A stretch of 64,000 nt of DNA from Podocnemis expansa. Lineage: Eukaryota; Chordata; Testudines; Podocnemididae. The notes below the pieces were generated by a model that did not search any database, had not been told where the DNA came from, and saw only the letters and a list, made by a program, of their open reading frames with translations. The position numbers were made by a program, and so were the translations under genes. Where the stretch lies: positions 47,339,734 to 47,403,733 of the forward strand of contig ML681991.1 in NCBI GenBank assembly GCA_007922195.1, written 5' to 3'. Of the stretch, positions 34,484 to 45,500 are shown in pieces. How positions within the stretch are numbered: the stretch's first letter is position 1; every line of letters starts with the position of its first letter.

Positions 34484-37458
34484 TCAGGCCCAGACAGCAA
34501 TGACAGCCATGATGGAGAAGCCCAGGGCAATGAAGGAGAACTTGGCCAGGGGTGGTTCAGGTGAGCTGAGCTCCTGGGGCAGGATCTCCAGGAAGGTGAT
34601 GTACAGGAAGGTGCCGGATGCCACTCCCTCCAGCAGGGCCATGGCCAGCCCACCAGCTGCCCCACCTGAGAGTGAGAGCCCAATACCCACAGCCATCCCA
34701 AATGGGGACATGAGGGCAAAGACCACCAGGTAGAGTAGACTCCAGCGGGGCCGAGTGCCGCTCTGCACCAGCTGCAGCCCCAGGCTGAAAGCAATCACAC
34801 CTTTGTGGGCCAGAATGGCCAAACAGAGCTGCAGGGCACCTGCCTCACCCTGCTGCACCCCCACTGCCAGCCCCTCAAAGAGTGAGTGCAGAGACAGCGA
34901 GATGAAGAGCACCAGGGCCCGGAAGGAGCCGGGTGAGTGGCCGCTGGGTGCCGGGATCCCGTGGGAGTGCAGGATAGAGGGGCCACTCTGGGTTGGGCGC
35001 TCAGGATCCTTGCCAAGACTCTGGGAGCATGAGATCGAGGGGACACTTGGGTTTGTGTGTGTGTGGTCCTTGCCAGGGGCCGGGGCCCCATGGGAATGGG
35101 CAGCCGAGTGGCAGCAGTGCAACACCAGACTCTCAGTGAGGAAGACGAGGAAGAAGCCAATGGAGATGATGAGCTCAGCAAAGGGGTAATCCAGCTGTTG
35201 AGAGAGGTGGGATGGAGAAAGACATGAGGAAGAGATGGAAGGATTAACAGAGATTGTGAGATGTTTGTCTCAAAGGATCTTACACCCATCCATGCACCCC
35301 CGTGAAGACAGGACTTGACCCACTTCTGCATCCAGCCTAGGGAGCAGATACCAAGGACAGAGCTGTTTAGGACAGTAAAGTCTAGTGGGTAGAGCAGGAG
35401 GGCTAGAAACCAGGACTACTGGGCTCTATTCCTGGATCCGGGAGGGGAGATTTGACAATGCCCAATCATGCCCATAGCTGCCCTCTCCTTCCCTCTTCAT
35501 GGTGGGGAGGCTCTTAGCAAAAGGGCATTGGGAAGTGGCAGGTACTCACCTCAGCCCCACAGGAACTGGCCACAGATGAGTCATTCTGTATCCCTGTCAG
35601 GTTCCACCCAGCGCCAACCTGCAGGAAGAAAAGGGGAGTTAGACACTGTGCTGGGGGCAGGTGGTGCATCCACCCCCTATATGCATGGGGGTCTCTGCAC
35701 CCCCTGCTAGATGGGACAGGCCTAGGTCTGTCTGTGCATACGTGTACGCATGCACTGGAGGGGACCCCATCCCTCCCAGTGCCGCTCTCCCTGCCACATC
35801 TCACCTGCCGCAGCTGCTTCCCCAACTCCTCTCGGATGTCCGTCAGTGCATCAGCCACCGTGTGCATGAAGCAGGCACCGAGAAAAACCCCTGCTGCGAA
35901 GCAGCCAATGAAGCTCAGGATGCGCCGGTGCCGCCCTGTGGGAAGAGAGAGCAAGGGTGAGGCAACCAGCATGGGGAAGGGTGGCACAAGGGGGTCCCAG
36001 CCTGGGTGGTGGGGTTGGAACTCGAGAACCACAGAGCAAAGAACCACGGACCACCATCTGGGCACCTGGGATCAAATGTGGTTCAGTCATTAGCCTGCTG
36101 GTTGACCTGGCAGGTTGCTTTGCTGCCCTTCCCCTCAGTTCCCCCAAAGGCCTTTGAGATCTACTAGTAGAAAGAACAAGAAAGGCTGCTTAATGGTTTT
36201 CAAACTTTTTTCCCTTCAAGATCCAGCTGGAAAAAAATCATTTATGCCTGTGACCCAATAATTACATCTTTTAACAATGCGTTCCAGTCTTTTGGCAGCA
36301 GCAGCAAAGGGGTCCGTGATCCAGTACCTAAGGGTGTGTGACCCAGTACTGCTCCCAATCCATGGTTTGAAAACCACCGGCTTAATGAACGGGAAGAAGC
36401 ACAGAGTGAAAGCTGGACAGTTCCAGAGGGAGGGCAGTGATAGATGAAAAAGAAAGAAGTCAAGCTGTATGCAGCAGAATTGCATGGGAAACTCCTCCAA
36501 CATTTCCAAGCTTTTATTCCAAAAACCTCTTACCAAACAGAATTATTTTTGTTATTAAGTCTTTGCAAAGATTCAAAAAAAGGTTTGGCTTCAATTACAA
36601 TCTTTTTTTAAAATCTGTATAATTCCTAAGAGAATAGAACACTTAAAATCAAAACCAAAGCCCCACATACATTTTGAAATGATAAATTGAAACACCTCAC
36701 TATGGACAAAATACTTTGATTCCATTTAAAAAAAAAAAAAACAGAACAAAATTTGAATGCTATCTTCCACAGAGTTTCAATTTCACCAAAATTGCATTTT
36801 CCCATGAAGCAAATGTCTTTCCCATAGACAAACTGCCAGAAAAGATAACAGGGATGAAAGCAAAGAGGCTAATGAAAAGCACAGGAAAGGGGAGGAAGGA
36901 GACAAAGAAGGTAAGTGTTACAGTGAGCAGTGGGGACATAGCTGGACACCTGGACACAGCTTGAGATTCTCCCAAGGGGTCCAGACCTGCAATGGGTCCC
37001 CTTGGAGTATGGCTGTTTCTTTTGACCCACAGGGAGGCAGTGATGGAGGTAGGGGAAGGTGGAGAATCTGACCTATTTATTAAGGTGGGTTCCCCTGGCT
37101 GGGAGCCAGAAGCCAGGAGTGGCCTGGGAAGGACGATGGGGAAGCACCAGGAACAGAGATGATGAGAGCCAGGAGTGGAGAAGTCAGGAAAAAGCATGGC
37201 AGATTAGACAGAAACAGATGTTCATTGGGGTGGACAGACAGACAGGTATCCATGGAAAGTCAGCCTGTCTTTGGGGACTCACGGACAGAACAGTGTGTAT
37301 GGGGACATCAAGCCCGCTTTCCACCCTAGCATCCCCTCTTCACCTTTGGCCGCTTTGATCTGGAACCACTGGACCTGGGCCGGGATGAGGCCGCAGATGA
37401 GGGTGAGGAACAGTAGAGCCACCAGGCAGCCGATCTTCACTGCTAGGAGCTGGTCCAT
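34484..37458 (-). CDS. SLC39A2: SLC39A2 (ZIP2) zinc transporter, 4 exons
   Basis: Coding exons: 37344-37458, 35805-35935, 35550-35618 and 34484-35194. The 1026-base frame is open (341 aa; human about 309). ZIP2 is a plasma-membrane importer of zinc and related metal ions. Exon 1 begins MDQLLAVKIGCL with TM1. Exon 2 has TM2 (LSFIGCFAAGVFLGACFMHT). Exon 3 encodes an extracellular loop with two N-glycosylation sequons (N88-L-T, N94-D-S). Exon 4 has TM3 (DYPFAELIISIGFF), a His-rich cytoplasmic loop (about 132-192), TM4 with the metal site HSLFEGLAVG (H208, E212), TM5 with HKG (H235), and TM6-8 ending FSIMAVIAVWA. The loop has an internal duplication that explains the extra length. The gene lies 1.9 kb downstream of METTL17 on the same strand, as in human. 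No break is seen. Confidence 0.97.
35362..35460 (+). repeat. MIR-like tRNA-derived SINE fragment
   Basis: gtctagtgggtagagcagga...ctactgggctctattcctgg resembles the tRNA-like head of MIR-type SINEs. It lies in SLC39A2 intron 3. Confidence 0.5.
36190..36385. repeat. hAT-type MITE with 'ggttttcaaac' ends in SLC39A2 intron 1
   Basis: aatggttttcaaacttttt at the left and ccatggtttgaaaaccaccg at the right are inverted. Fits a small hAT MITE; target duplication unclear. Confidence 0.5.
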
Positions 37459-39382
37459 TTGTGCAGGGGTCCGGGAGATATGGCTGGGCCCTGCCCTGGC
37501 CTCTCCAGAAAGCTGAATCCTACAGCCCCTGCCTTCTCCTATCCCACCCTAGCAAGAGCCTCACTGGCTGAGGGAGGCGAAGACCTCAGCCCCGAAGGAC
37601 CCTAACACTAACCCTAGGCAGCACAACCAGCACCAGGATCTCAGTGCCACACCCAGGCCTGTACAGGGACCTGCCCGGTGGGAGATGCTGCCCTCCGGGA
37701 TGGATGGGAGGAGGGGTGTCAATCCATCCCTGACTCTCTGTTCATTCCTCTCCTCTCCTCTCCTTCCCTCCCCTATCCACCCTACCTGGCTGCCTCTGCT
37801 TCACTCCATTTCCCTCACCCCAGTACATAAATATTCCCCTTCTCCACCAACCCCTGCCTGGCTTTCACTCCATCTCTCTGCTTTTTCTCCCACCTCTCCT
37901 CCTCTCCGCTCCCTGCCTCCTTCCCTGGCACCTCCCAGTCTTGGAGTGAACAACAGCTGCCCATGCAGTACTAGAAGAGTCCCACCCCCTAGCCCTCGGC
38001 AAATCCCTGCCCCCGTCCTTCCCTCTTAATTGCACTGCCATTAAATGATTTACAAGGCAATCATTTCCCAAGACCTTTCCCCACCCCTGCCGTGGTCACC
38101 TGCAGCCTCACAGTGCAGATAAGCTTACATTGAGTATCACGTCCCTCCCCAATACCCAGCAGGCCTGCAATCAGCTTTGCCCAGGAGATGCTCTGGTGCC
38201 AGCTTAGCATCTCCTCTGACAGAGGAGACAAGGGCAGGGAGAAAACATGGCCACAGCCTGCCACTTCGGGCCTGTCATAGATTTACATGGGGGTCTCTTT
38301 GGCCTCACACCTTTCCTCATGCCAGGCACACACACCCCAACCCCCACCCCAAGAGCAAGGCATCAAACTCCAACAGCAGTTTCTCCCCAGAGGGCTGCAG
38401 CAGTTGCAAAGATCAGCTTATCTGACAAATCACCATCAATTAACTGCCCACAATCGGGGCTGAAGGGGTCTAAGGTCAGCAGAGAAGAGCTGAGTGTGGA
38501 CTGGTTGCCTTGCTCCCCTGGCTTCACCTCCTATACAGCATCTTACCGCCCCAGCTGGCCTGGCTGAAGGTTGAAAAATCAGGAGGGGGTTGGGGGCAAC
38601 AGGGTCCTCAGTAATACAAAGCCCCAAATAGCACGATAGTCCCTAGAAAATCACTCATCCTATTTGGCTCCCACCTCCAAACTGTGGCCCTGGTTGCTGG
38701 CCCACATCTGGGCTGCCAGCCAGTCCTTTGACCCTCCGGGGACACTGGGACAGTACAGGGCTGTGCACCAGCATCTCTTCACAGGGACAGGCAGAGCCTC
38801 CCTGATATCAGTCCCTCAACACTCTAAGCGTGCTTTACACAGGCAGGCAGGACTGGCCCCACGACCCTAACCCAACCCAAGTTCAGTGCCTGGGTCGGGC
38901 CAAGGAAGGTGGACCAAGAATCAGACACCCTTGGACTGCACAGAGGTGGGCTTGGATCTGGGTCAGGCCAACTAATCAACCCCAAACAGATACTGAGGGT
39001 GCTGGGTCACAGAGGGCAGAGCCCATGCAAGAATCAGCTCCCCCAATCAGCCACGTGGCTCCATACTAAGGTTGCGCGCCCAGCCAAGCTACACCGTGGG
39101 GCTCTGTGGAACCAGCTAAGCCCGTTTCCTCACCTGAGCTTTGCAATCACAGCAAACGTTGGCGCACACAGCAATCTAGGGACAGGGATGGCTGGCCATC
39201 CACATGGGGAAACTGAGGTTCACACAGGGGAGGGAGATGGAGACAACAGAATGCAGGACTCCTGACTCATAGCCTCTTTGCACCTACCCACCAGACCCCA
39301 CTCTCCTCTCAGAGCTGGGAGAGAACCAAGGAGTCCTGCCAGCACAGTGACCAAAGCCGGTGCTGGTGGACTTTTCAGGCTC
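37459..39382. other. Intergenic interval METTL17-SLC39A2, SLC39A2 promoter region
   Basis: This holds the end of METTL17 transcription and the start of SLC39A2. It is CT-rich at 37740-37930. I see no conserved reading frame and no clear TATA box at a sensible distance from the ATG at 37458. An MIR-like tRNA-derived fragment is at about 39240-39310. Confidence 0.5.
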
Positions 39383-39388
39383 TTTATT
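39383..39388 (-). terminator. METTL17: Polyadenylation signal of METTL17
   Basis: AATAAA on the minus strand, 168 bases past the TGA stop at 39556-39558. No other AATAAA occurs between the stop and this site, so a short 3' untranslated region is likely. Confidence 0.7.
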
Positions 39389-39555
39389 AGACACAATCTA
39401 GGGAGCCATGAGCTGCACAAGGGAACCAAGTAGTCCTGCAAGCAATCCCTGCTCACCAGAGGCAGCCTCTGCCCTCACAGTGTCACAGGCGATAGGGGCA
39501 GTCAAACACCCCCCCCCCAGCACCCATCCCACTCTTGACTCTCCCAGCCACCATG

Positions 39556-42500
39556 TCAATGTCCAGAAGATCCAGGCAATGGATGATAGTCGGATCTCGG
39601 GGGCTCAGTGTCCATCTCCCTGGGATCAGCCAGAGGATTATCGCCTGGGGGTGGCAGATTCAGCTCTGATCCGGGGCAGAGCCCTCTGTCATCCTCTGGC
39701 CTGGCCTCGGCAGGGGGCGTCATCACAGGCAGTCGGTCTCCCCAGTGGCTCAGCCGGGCGCAACGATACAGATCCCTGTGAGAAGAGGGCACAGTGACTG
39801 GTCCAGCCCCCACTGAGCCAGCCAGTCCTCACCCCGTCCTGGGGCTATATGGGCACCCACGTCCTCCAGAAAGGAAAAGCCTGAGGCCCCATCCCATTCA
39901 GACCTAGTGACCCCAGAGAGGAAAGGTCCCATTACTCGTCCCTCCAAGCCAGCAGTCCTTGCTTTGGAGCTAGATGGGAGACAGGGCTCCCCAGAGGGAA
40001 GTGGCCCCGGGTCCCATTTAATGCTGGCAGCCCCAGAGCGGAAAGGCTCCGCTCCCTGTCCCATCCCAACGGCGGGGTGGTACCTGCCATGCCGACGTGA
40101 GGTGATGATAGCGTGCTGCAGGCTTCCATCAGCACAGCACAGGTGGCAATGAACGTGCCGGGGGCGGCCCAGGACAGCCTGGGTGATGCGGGGCCAGGGT
40201 TCCATCCCCGCCACCGGCCCACGGTGCAGGATCAGGAAGGAGAATATCTCTTCTTTCATCAGAGGGTTCTGCAAGGACACACGGGCAGGGCCTGAGCTGT
40301 GGAAGTCCCCAAAAAGCCCCCCACATCTGCCTCCCCTGCATCTTCCACCCATTTGCCATCCCCAGGTCCACCCCCCATATGACCCGTTGCCCAATGGGAG
40401 GGGCACTCACCCAGTGGAAGGGGATGGAGTGGTACATCTGCTGGAAATTGCATGGCAGGGGCCGCTCGGGATTCAACCGTGGGCAGGGCAGGTGATGCGG
40501 GCACTGAGGGGGATAGAGACAAGCATTAGAGCATCCTACACCCCTCCCTCCATGCTGCAAACTGCCCTCCAGGCACCCTGTCCCAGATACTCACTGGAGC
40601 GAAGATGTAAGCCTCTCGTGGTTCGTGAGCCACCTTGTCTCCCCCCTGTCAGCCAAGGGGAGAGGAGTTAGAGCAAAAAGGGAGATGCCTGCACCACGAC
40701 TCTAGACACCTTGGTCCTGTTCAGTCCTGTCTCTCCCCCTGGAGGGCAGAGCTCTGCACTGTCTGACCTGGACACCTGGGTCCCATTGCTCTATCCCTGT
40801 CCTTCCCTCTGGAGGAAAAGGCCCTGAACAGCTGACCTGAACACCTGTGTCCAGTTCCATCTCAGGGAGGACCCTGTATGAATGGTCCTGAGGCCTGGGT
40901 CCCATTTCCCTTCCCAGTCCTTCCCCAGCCACCTTCCACCCACACCTCAATTCCTTGTATTACTGTCCCGGACACCAGGGTCCCACTGTCTATCCATTAC
41001 ATCCTCCCTGGGTGGCTGGGAGTCCTGAAAAACCTGCCACGGGTGTAAGGGGTAGCATGGAGGTTCCTGTTCCTGGCCACAAAAAGAAGTGGGCTATTTA
41101 CCTTGAGGACAATTTCTCGTGCCTCCATCAGCATCTGGTGACCCTCTTTGGTCCCATTCTCCACCAGCACCTGGGGGCAGAAGGTGTTAGAAGCTCTCAT
41201 CTCAGGGGACTGGGGGTGGGGGCTGAGGCAGGCAGCGGAGGAAAGGGCAAACCCAGACGGGAGAGGTGGGGGGGAGCCCATGCCAAAGAAGCAATTTGGG
41301 GAGAGGAGGGCAGTAAGTCCTGAGGGCGCTGAAAACCGATCTGGGAGGTAAAAGGAGCAGAGGGATGGGGTGACTCACCAGGAAACCATCCGTCTTCCTC
41401 CACAGTGTCCGTATGGTTTCCCTACGCTCAGCCAGGCTGGGCAGCTCGTTCAGAGAGAAGGCTGACACCACCAGGTCAAACTTCACCTGCATGCAGGGCA
41501 GAGAATCAGACAAGAGCCCCCTGTTTGGGGTGGGGCAGAATCCCTGGGGACCCCACCCCACCCCACGGGGGACTGCTCAGAGGACAGGGAACCCTGGCAT
41601 TGAGCCACTTTGACCTGCCCTACCCCCTCTGCTAAGTCATACCCCTCCTCAGAGCCAGCTGCAATAGGGCATTCCCCCCACCCCATGCTACTCACTAGAT
41701 CAGAGGTCAGTAATGTTTCCCAGCCCCCATTCCAGTCCCGTCCCTTGAACTTTCAGAAGGTGCCGGAGGGCAAGGCCAGAAAGCTGCCGGGGTGGGGCCC
41801 GAAAGGCACAGGAGCCTTGCACTCCTTTTCCTTGCAGACCCCATCCTCAACTGGGAAGCAAAGACAGGACACCATCATTTCCCTGCTGACTCCGGCCCCC
41901 CAACCCCAGCTGGGGAGCAGGACCAACAGGGGCAGGAGCTGCGAGGTGGAGCCAATGTGCTGAGCAGCACATAGCTGTGGAGCGGGGAGCCCTGCGTGCT
42001 ACTAGGCATAGGCCTATGTGCCAGGCTTGGCATGTGTGCTGAAGGTTGCCAACCCCTGCACTAGACACAGCTGTCCCTTCACCCCTAGGCCCTTTACCTT
42101 GGGGGAGACAGGGAGGAACTGCCTGAAATAGACACCTGAGAAGAGCGGGTCTTGGGACTTGGAACCACCTAGAATGTGGAGGGATGGACAGACAGATGTC
42201 AGGGTGGCGATCACCACGAGAGAGCTGGATAGGACAGTAGGCGATGGAAAAACAGCAATGCAAGGGGGTACTGAGAACCAAGGTCCGTGGGTTCTCTCCC
42301 TGGAATAGGAATGGGTGGAAATCTGGTGGTTACAGCAAAGCAGGCTGGGAGGCAGGATGCCTGGGTTCACTCCCCGGCCATGGGTTGGCAGAGGGGTCTA
42401 GTAGGTAGAGCTAGGCACTCAGCAGCAGCCCGAGAAGCCTCACCATGCAGCAACCGCTCGGCAAGGGTCAGCATGGGGGCCGAGTTGTCTACACACAAGT

Positions 42501-45500
42501 ACTCATGCAGGGTTCTGCCCCAGAAGCTGCGTGCTGCCCTGCAGAGAGAGGAAAGACTGTAAGACTCCACTGTATCCTCTCAGCATCAGAGGAAATAGCC
42601 CCCATTTCCACTTTCTCCATCACAGGTAGAGGCTCACCAGCTGACAGAGCCTGTCCCAGAGCCAAAATCCAGCAGGGTGCGAGGAGCAAAGTCTGGAACC
42701 CGCTTCCGAATCTAGGGAACAAAGTGAATAGAAACCCCATCAGCCCTGGCATGGAGCCACAGAGACAACAGGCGAGGGTGGGCCTCCTGCCCATCAGAAA
42801 GAGGGATCTAGTGGTTAGAGCAGGGCTGGGAGCCAGGACTGCAGGGCTCTTTCCTGGCTTGGGGAGTACAATGGAGTCTAGTGGGTTGAGCAGGGAGGGG
42901 GAGGGGGAGCCAGAACTTCTGGGCTCTATCCTGGCTCTAGGAAGCATCTCACCTCATGGAAAGCTCTGGACACAGCTGCAAACCCTCCATCCAGTCGCGC
43001 TGCCATATACACAAGACTCAGCTCCTCGGTGTACCTGGTATGGAAGAACAGACACAGAATGTCAGTTAAGGACGCTGACAACCCCCATATGCCCCTCACC
43101 TTGAGTGTCACCACTGACCTCCTTTACTGCTTGCCAAAAAAACTGGGGCTGGTAATCTGATGTCCCGCCCCACCCCAGAACTGGCTGCACCTTAGCGCTG
43201 GTGAGTCACCCCTGTGTGGTGTGGCTGTATAGCTATTATCCAGCTGCCCCACCCCAGAGCTAGCTGCATCTCAGTGCTGGGGAAGGCATTCGCACGTGAC
43301 AGCCTTCACTGACTCCCAAAACCAGGGGCTGGTAAACAGATGCTCCACCCTACCCCAGAGCTGGCTGCTTCTCAGCACTGGGTGAGTTGTCGCTGAGCTG
43401 CTGTTCCCCCACTGCCCCACCCCAGAGCTCACTGCATCTCAGTGCAGCAGGAAGACTGTCGCTACTCCGAGAGTTTCTCACCTCAGTGGCTCCCAGTGGT
43501 AAGTGGTGTTTCGGAGCTCAACCAACACTCTCCTACGCAACTTTTTCTCCTCTGCATTGGTCAGGGGAAGTGATGTATCTGACCAAGAGAAACAGGGTTA
43601 ACTGCAGACAGCTGGGGAGGTTTAGGAGACAGATGCTGAGCAGAGTGGAAAGTGCCCCCCAACAGGTCCATGACCCACTCCCCGTCACAGCAGGTCACTG
43701 GGGCCAGCACTGATTGCCTGTGCAGAACCTCCCCCTGCCCATTCTTGGCTGGTTTCTCCGGACCCTTCTTCGCAGTCTGTGCTCACCTCCTCCGTGGAGC
43801 TGGACTTCCTGTCTCAGCTTCTGCTCCAACTCTACCCCTCTCCTCTGCAACTCACTGGTCTCCACAGGCCGCTTCCGGCTCCAGAGGTAGTTGGTCAGGG
43901 CCGCCACCTGGGTTTTCAGCCCCTGCACGGTGGACTCTGGGAAGGCAGGAAGTGGAAAGAATGAGATATGACAGGCCCAGTGAGTAGCTCATCATCCTGC
44001 CTAGACCACGGATCTACTGACACTGAAATGCAACCAGCTCTGGAGTTTGACATCTGGCTAACAGTCACACCTGCCACATGGGGATGGCTCGCTCTGAGCT
44101 GAGATGCACCCAGCTCTGGGGTTTCATAGCAGGGTAACAGCCACACAGAACACCACACAGGGACAGGTTGCACCCTGAGCTGAGATGCTGCCAGCTCTGC
44201 AGCAAGGCAGCTGAATAACTATGCTACAAGGACAGAGCACCACCACTGAGCCCTTCAGCCTGCTCGCTGCAGCACAGCCCCCAAGCGCACAGCAGCTACT
44301 TACGGTTGACCAGCAGTTGGGCAGCATTCACCAGCTCGGCTGGGAGCTGGACACTCTTGAGATGCAGCACCCCCGGGTGACGACGGTGGGGGACGTTGCC
44401 CAGGAAGTCAGAGGAGTTGTCTACCTGGGAAACTTTGGGGATGACAGTGACAAAGGCCTGAGTGGGGAGAGAGACATCAATAGCACTGGGCAGAATGGAC
44501 CATGGTTCATATGGGACTACAAGGCCCAGCAAGTGGGTAGCAAGGGTGTAAGAGCATATTGCCTATGCTACTGCCTAGGCAGGATGCACAGCAGCAGGCT
44601 CTATATGGTTATAGCCTGTTAGGATAGTCCATATGGAGTTATATGGTCTAGGAAGGATCATGGCCAGCTTTTAATGACTTTGGGTCATCGCCACAGGCAG
44701 TAATTATCTATATGGCTTTAGCTTAAGCAGCAATACAGTCACATTCTGAATAGGGAGGTGAAGAGTGAAGACTGATCATTGTCGAGTCATACGGCACAAT
44801 GCAGGATGGGAAATCGGGGGTTACATACTGGGAGTGCAAAAGGGAAGCAGAGGGAGTTATGCTGCTCAGTCTACACAGGACAGGACAGAAGGGGCAGGTC
44901 TGGTCAGTTATACAGTCAAAACCAAAAAGAGGAGCAATCTGATCAGGTCCTAATCAGGTTATAAAGCTCAAGATGCAATATGTCCAAAGAGGCCATTGCC
45001 CCTTCTGGGTGAATCAAAGTGTCCATATGGTCTGTATTAGGTCATATGGAACGGAGATTGGAACTTGTCCATGCAAGGCCACGGGGAGTAGAGCCAGGGG
45101 GTCATGGGGTCACACGGCCCACGGGGCTTCCGTGTGTGGCAGGGCTGTATAGCTGGGGTCATGGTGTGGTCCAAGGAGAGACGCTAGTCTGTACAAGGCT
45201 GTGGGGAGGGGAGCAGCATTGCAGAATTAGACGATCAAGGATTAGGAACAGCCTGGACTGTACTAAGAGAATGGACTGGAAGGAATAAGACAACCCACAA
45301 GGGAGTTTGGGGCAGACTGGACCATAGAGGGTTATGTGGCTCAGGGTGGTCTGTCGAACTGCCCTGCCTGCCCACTGGGCTGTCGAACTGCCCTGGCTAT
45401 GCTGCATCGCATCTGGGCATTAGCTGGGGAATGCTGGAGGAGTTGACCAACCCGTCTGGCCCACACTGTCCATGTACGACCTACTCCTGACCTTAGCTGA

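Noticed and set aside
35514..36065. 183 aa ORF reading through SLC39A2 exons 2 and 3
   Set aside because: It includes intron sequence; GT-AG boundaries at 35805 and 35618 split it into two exons.
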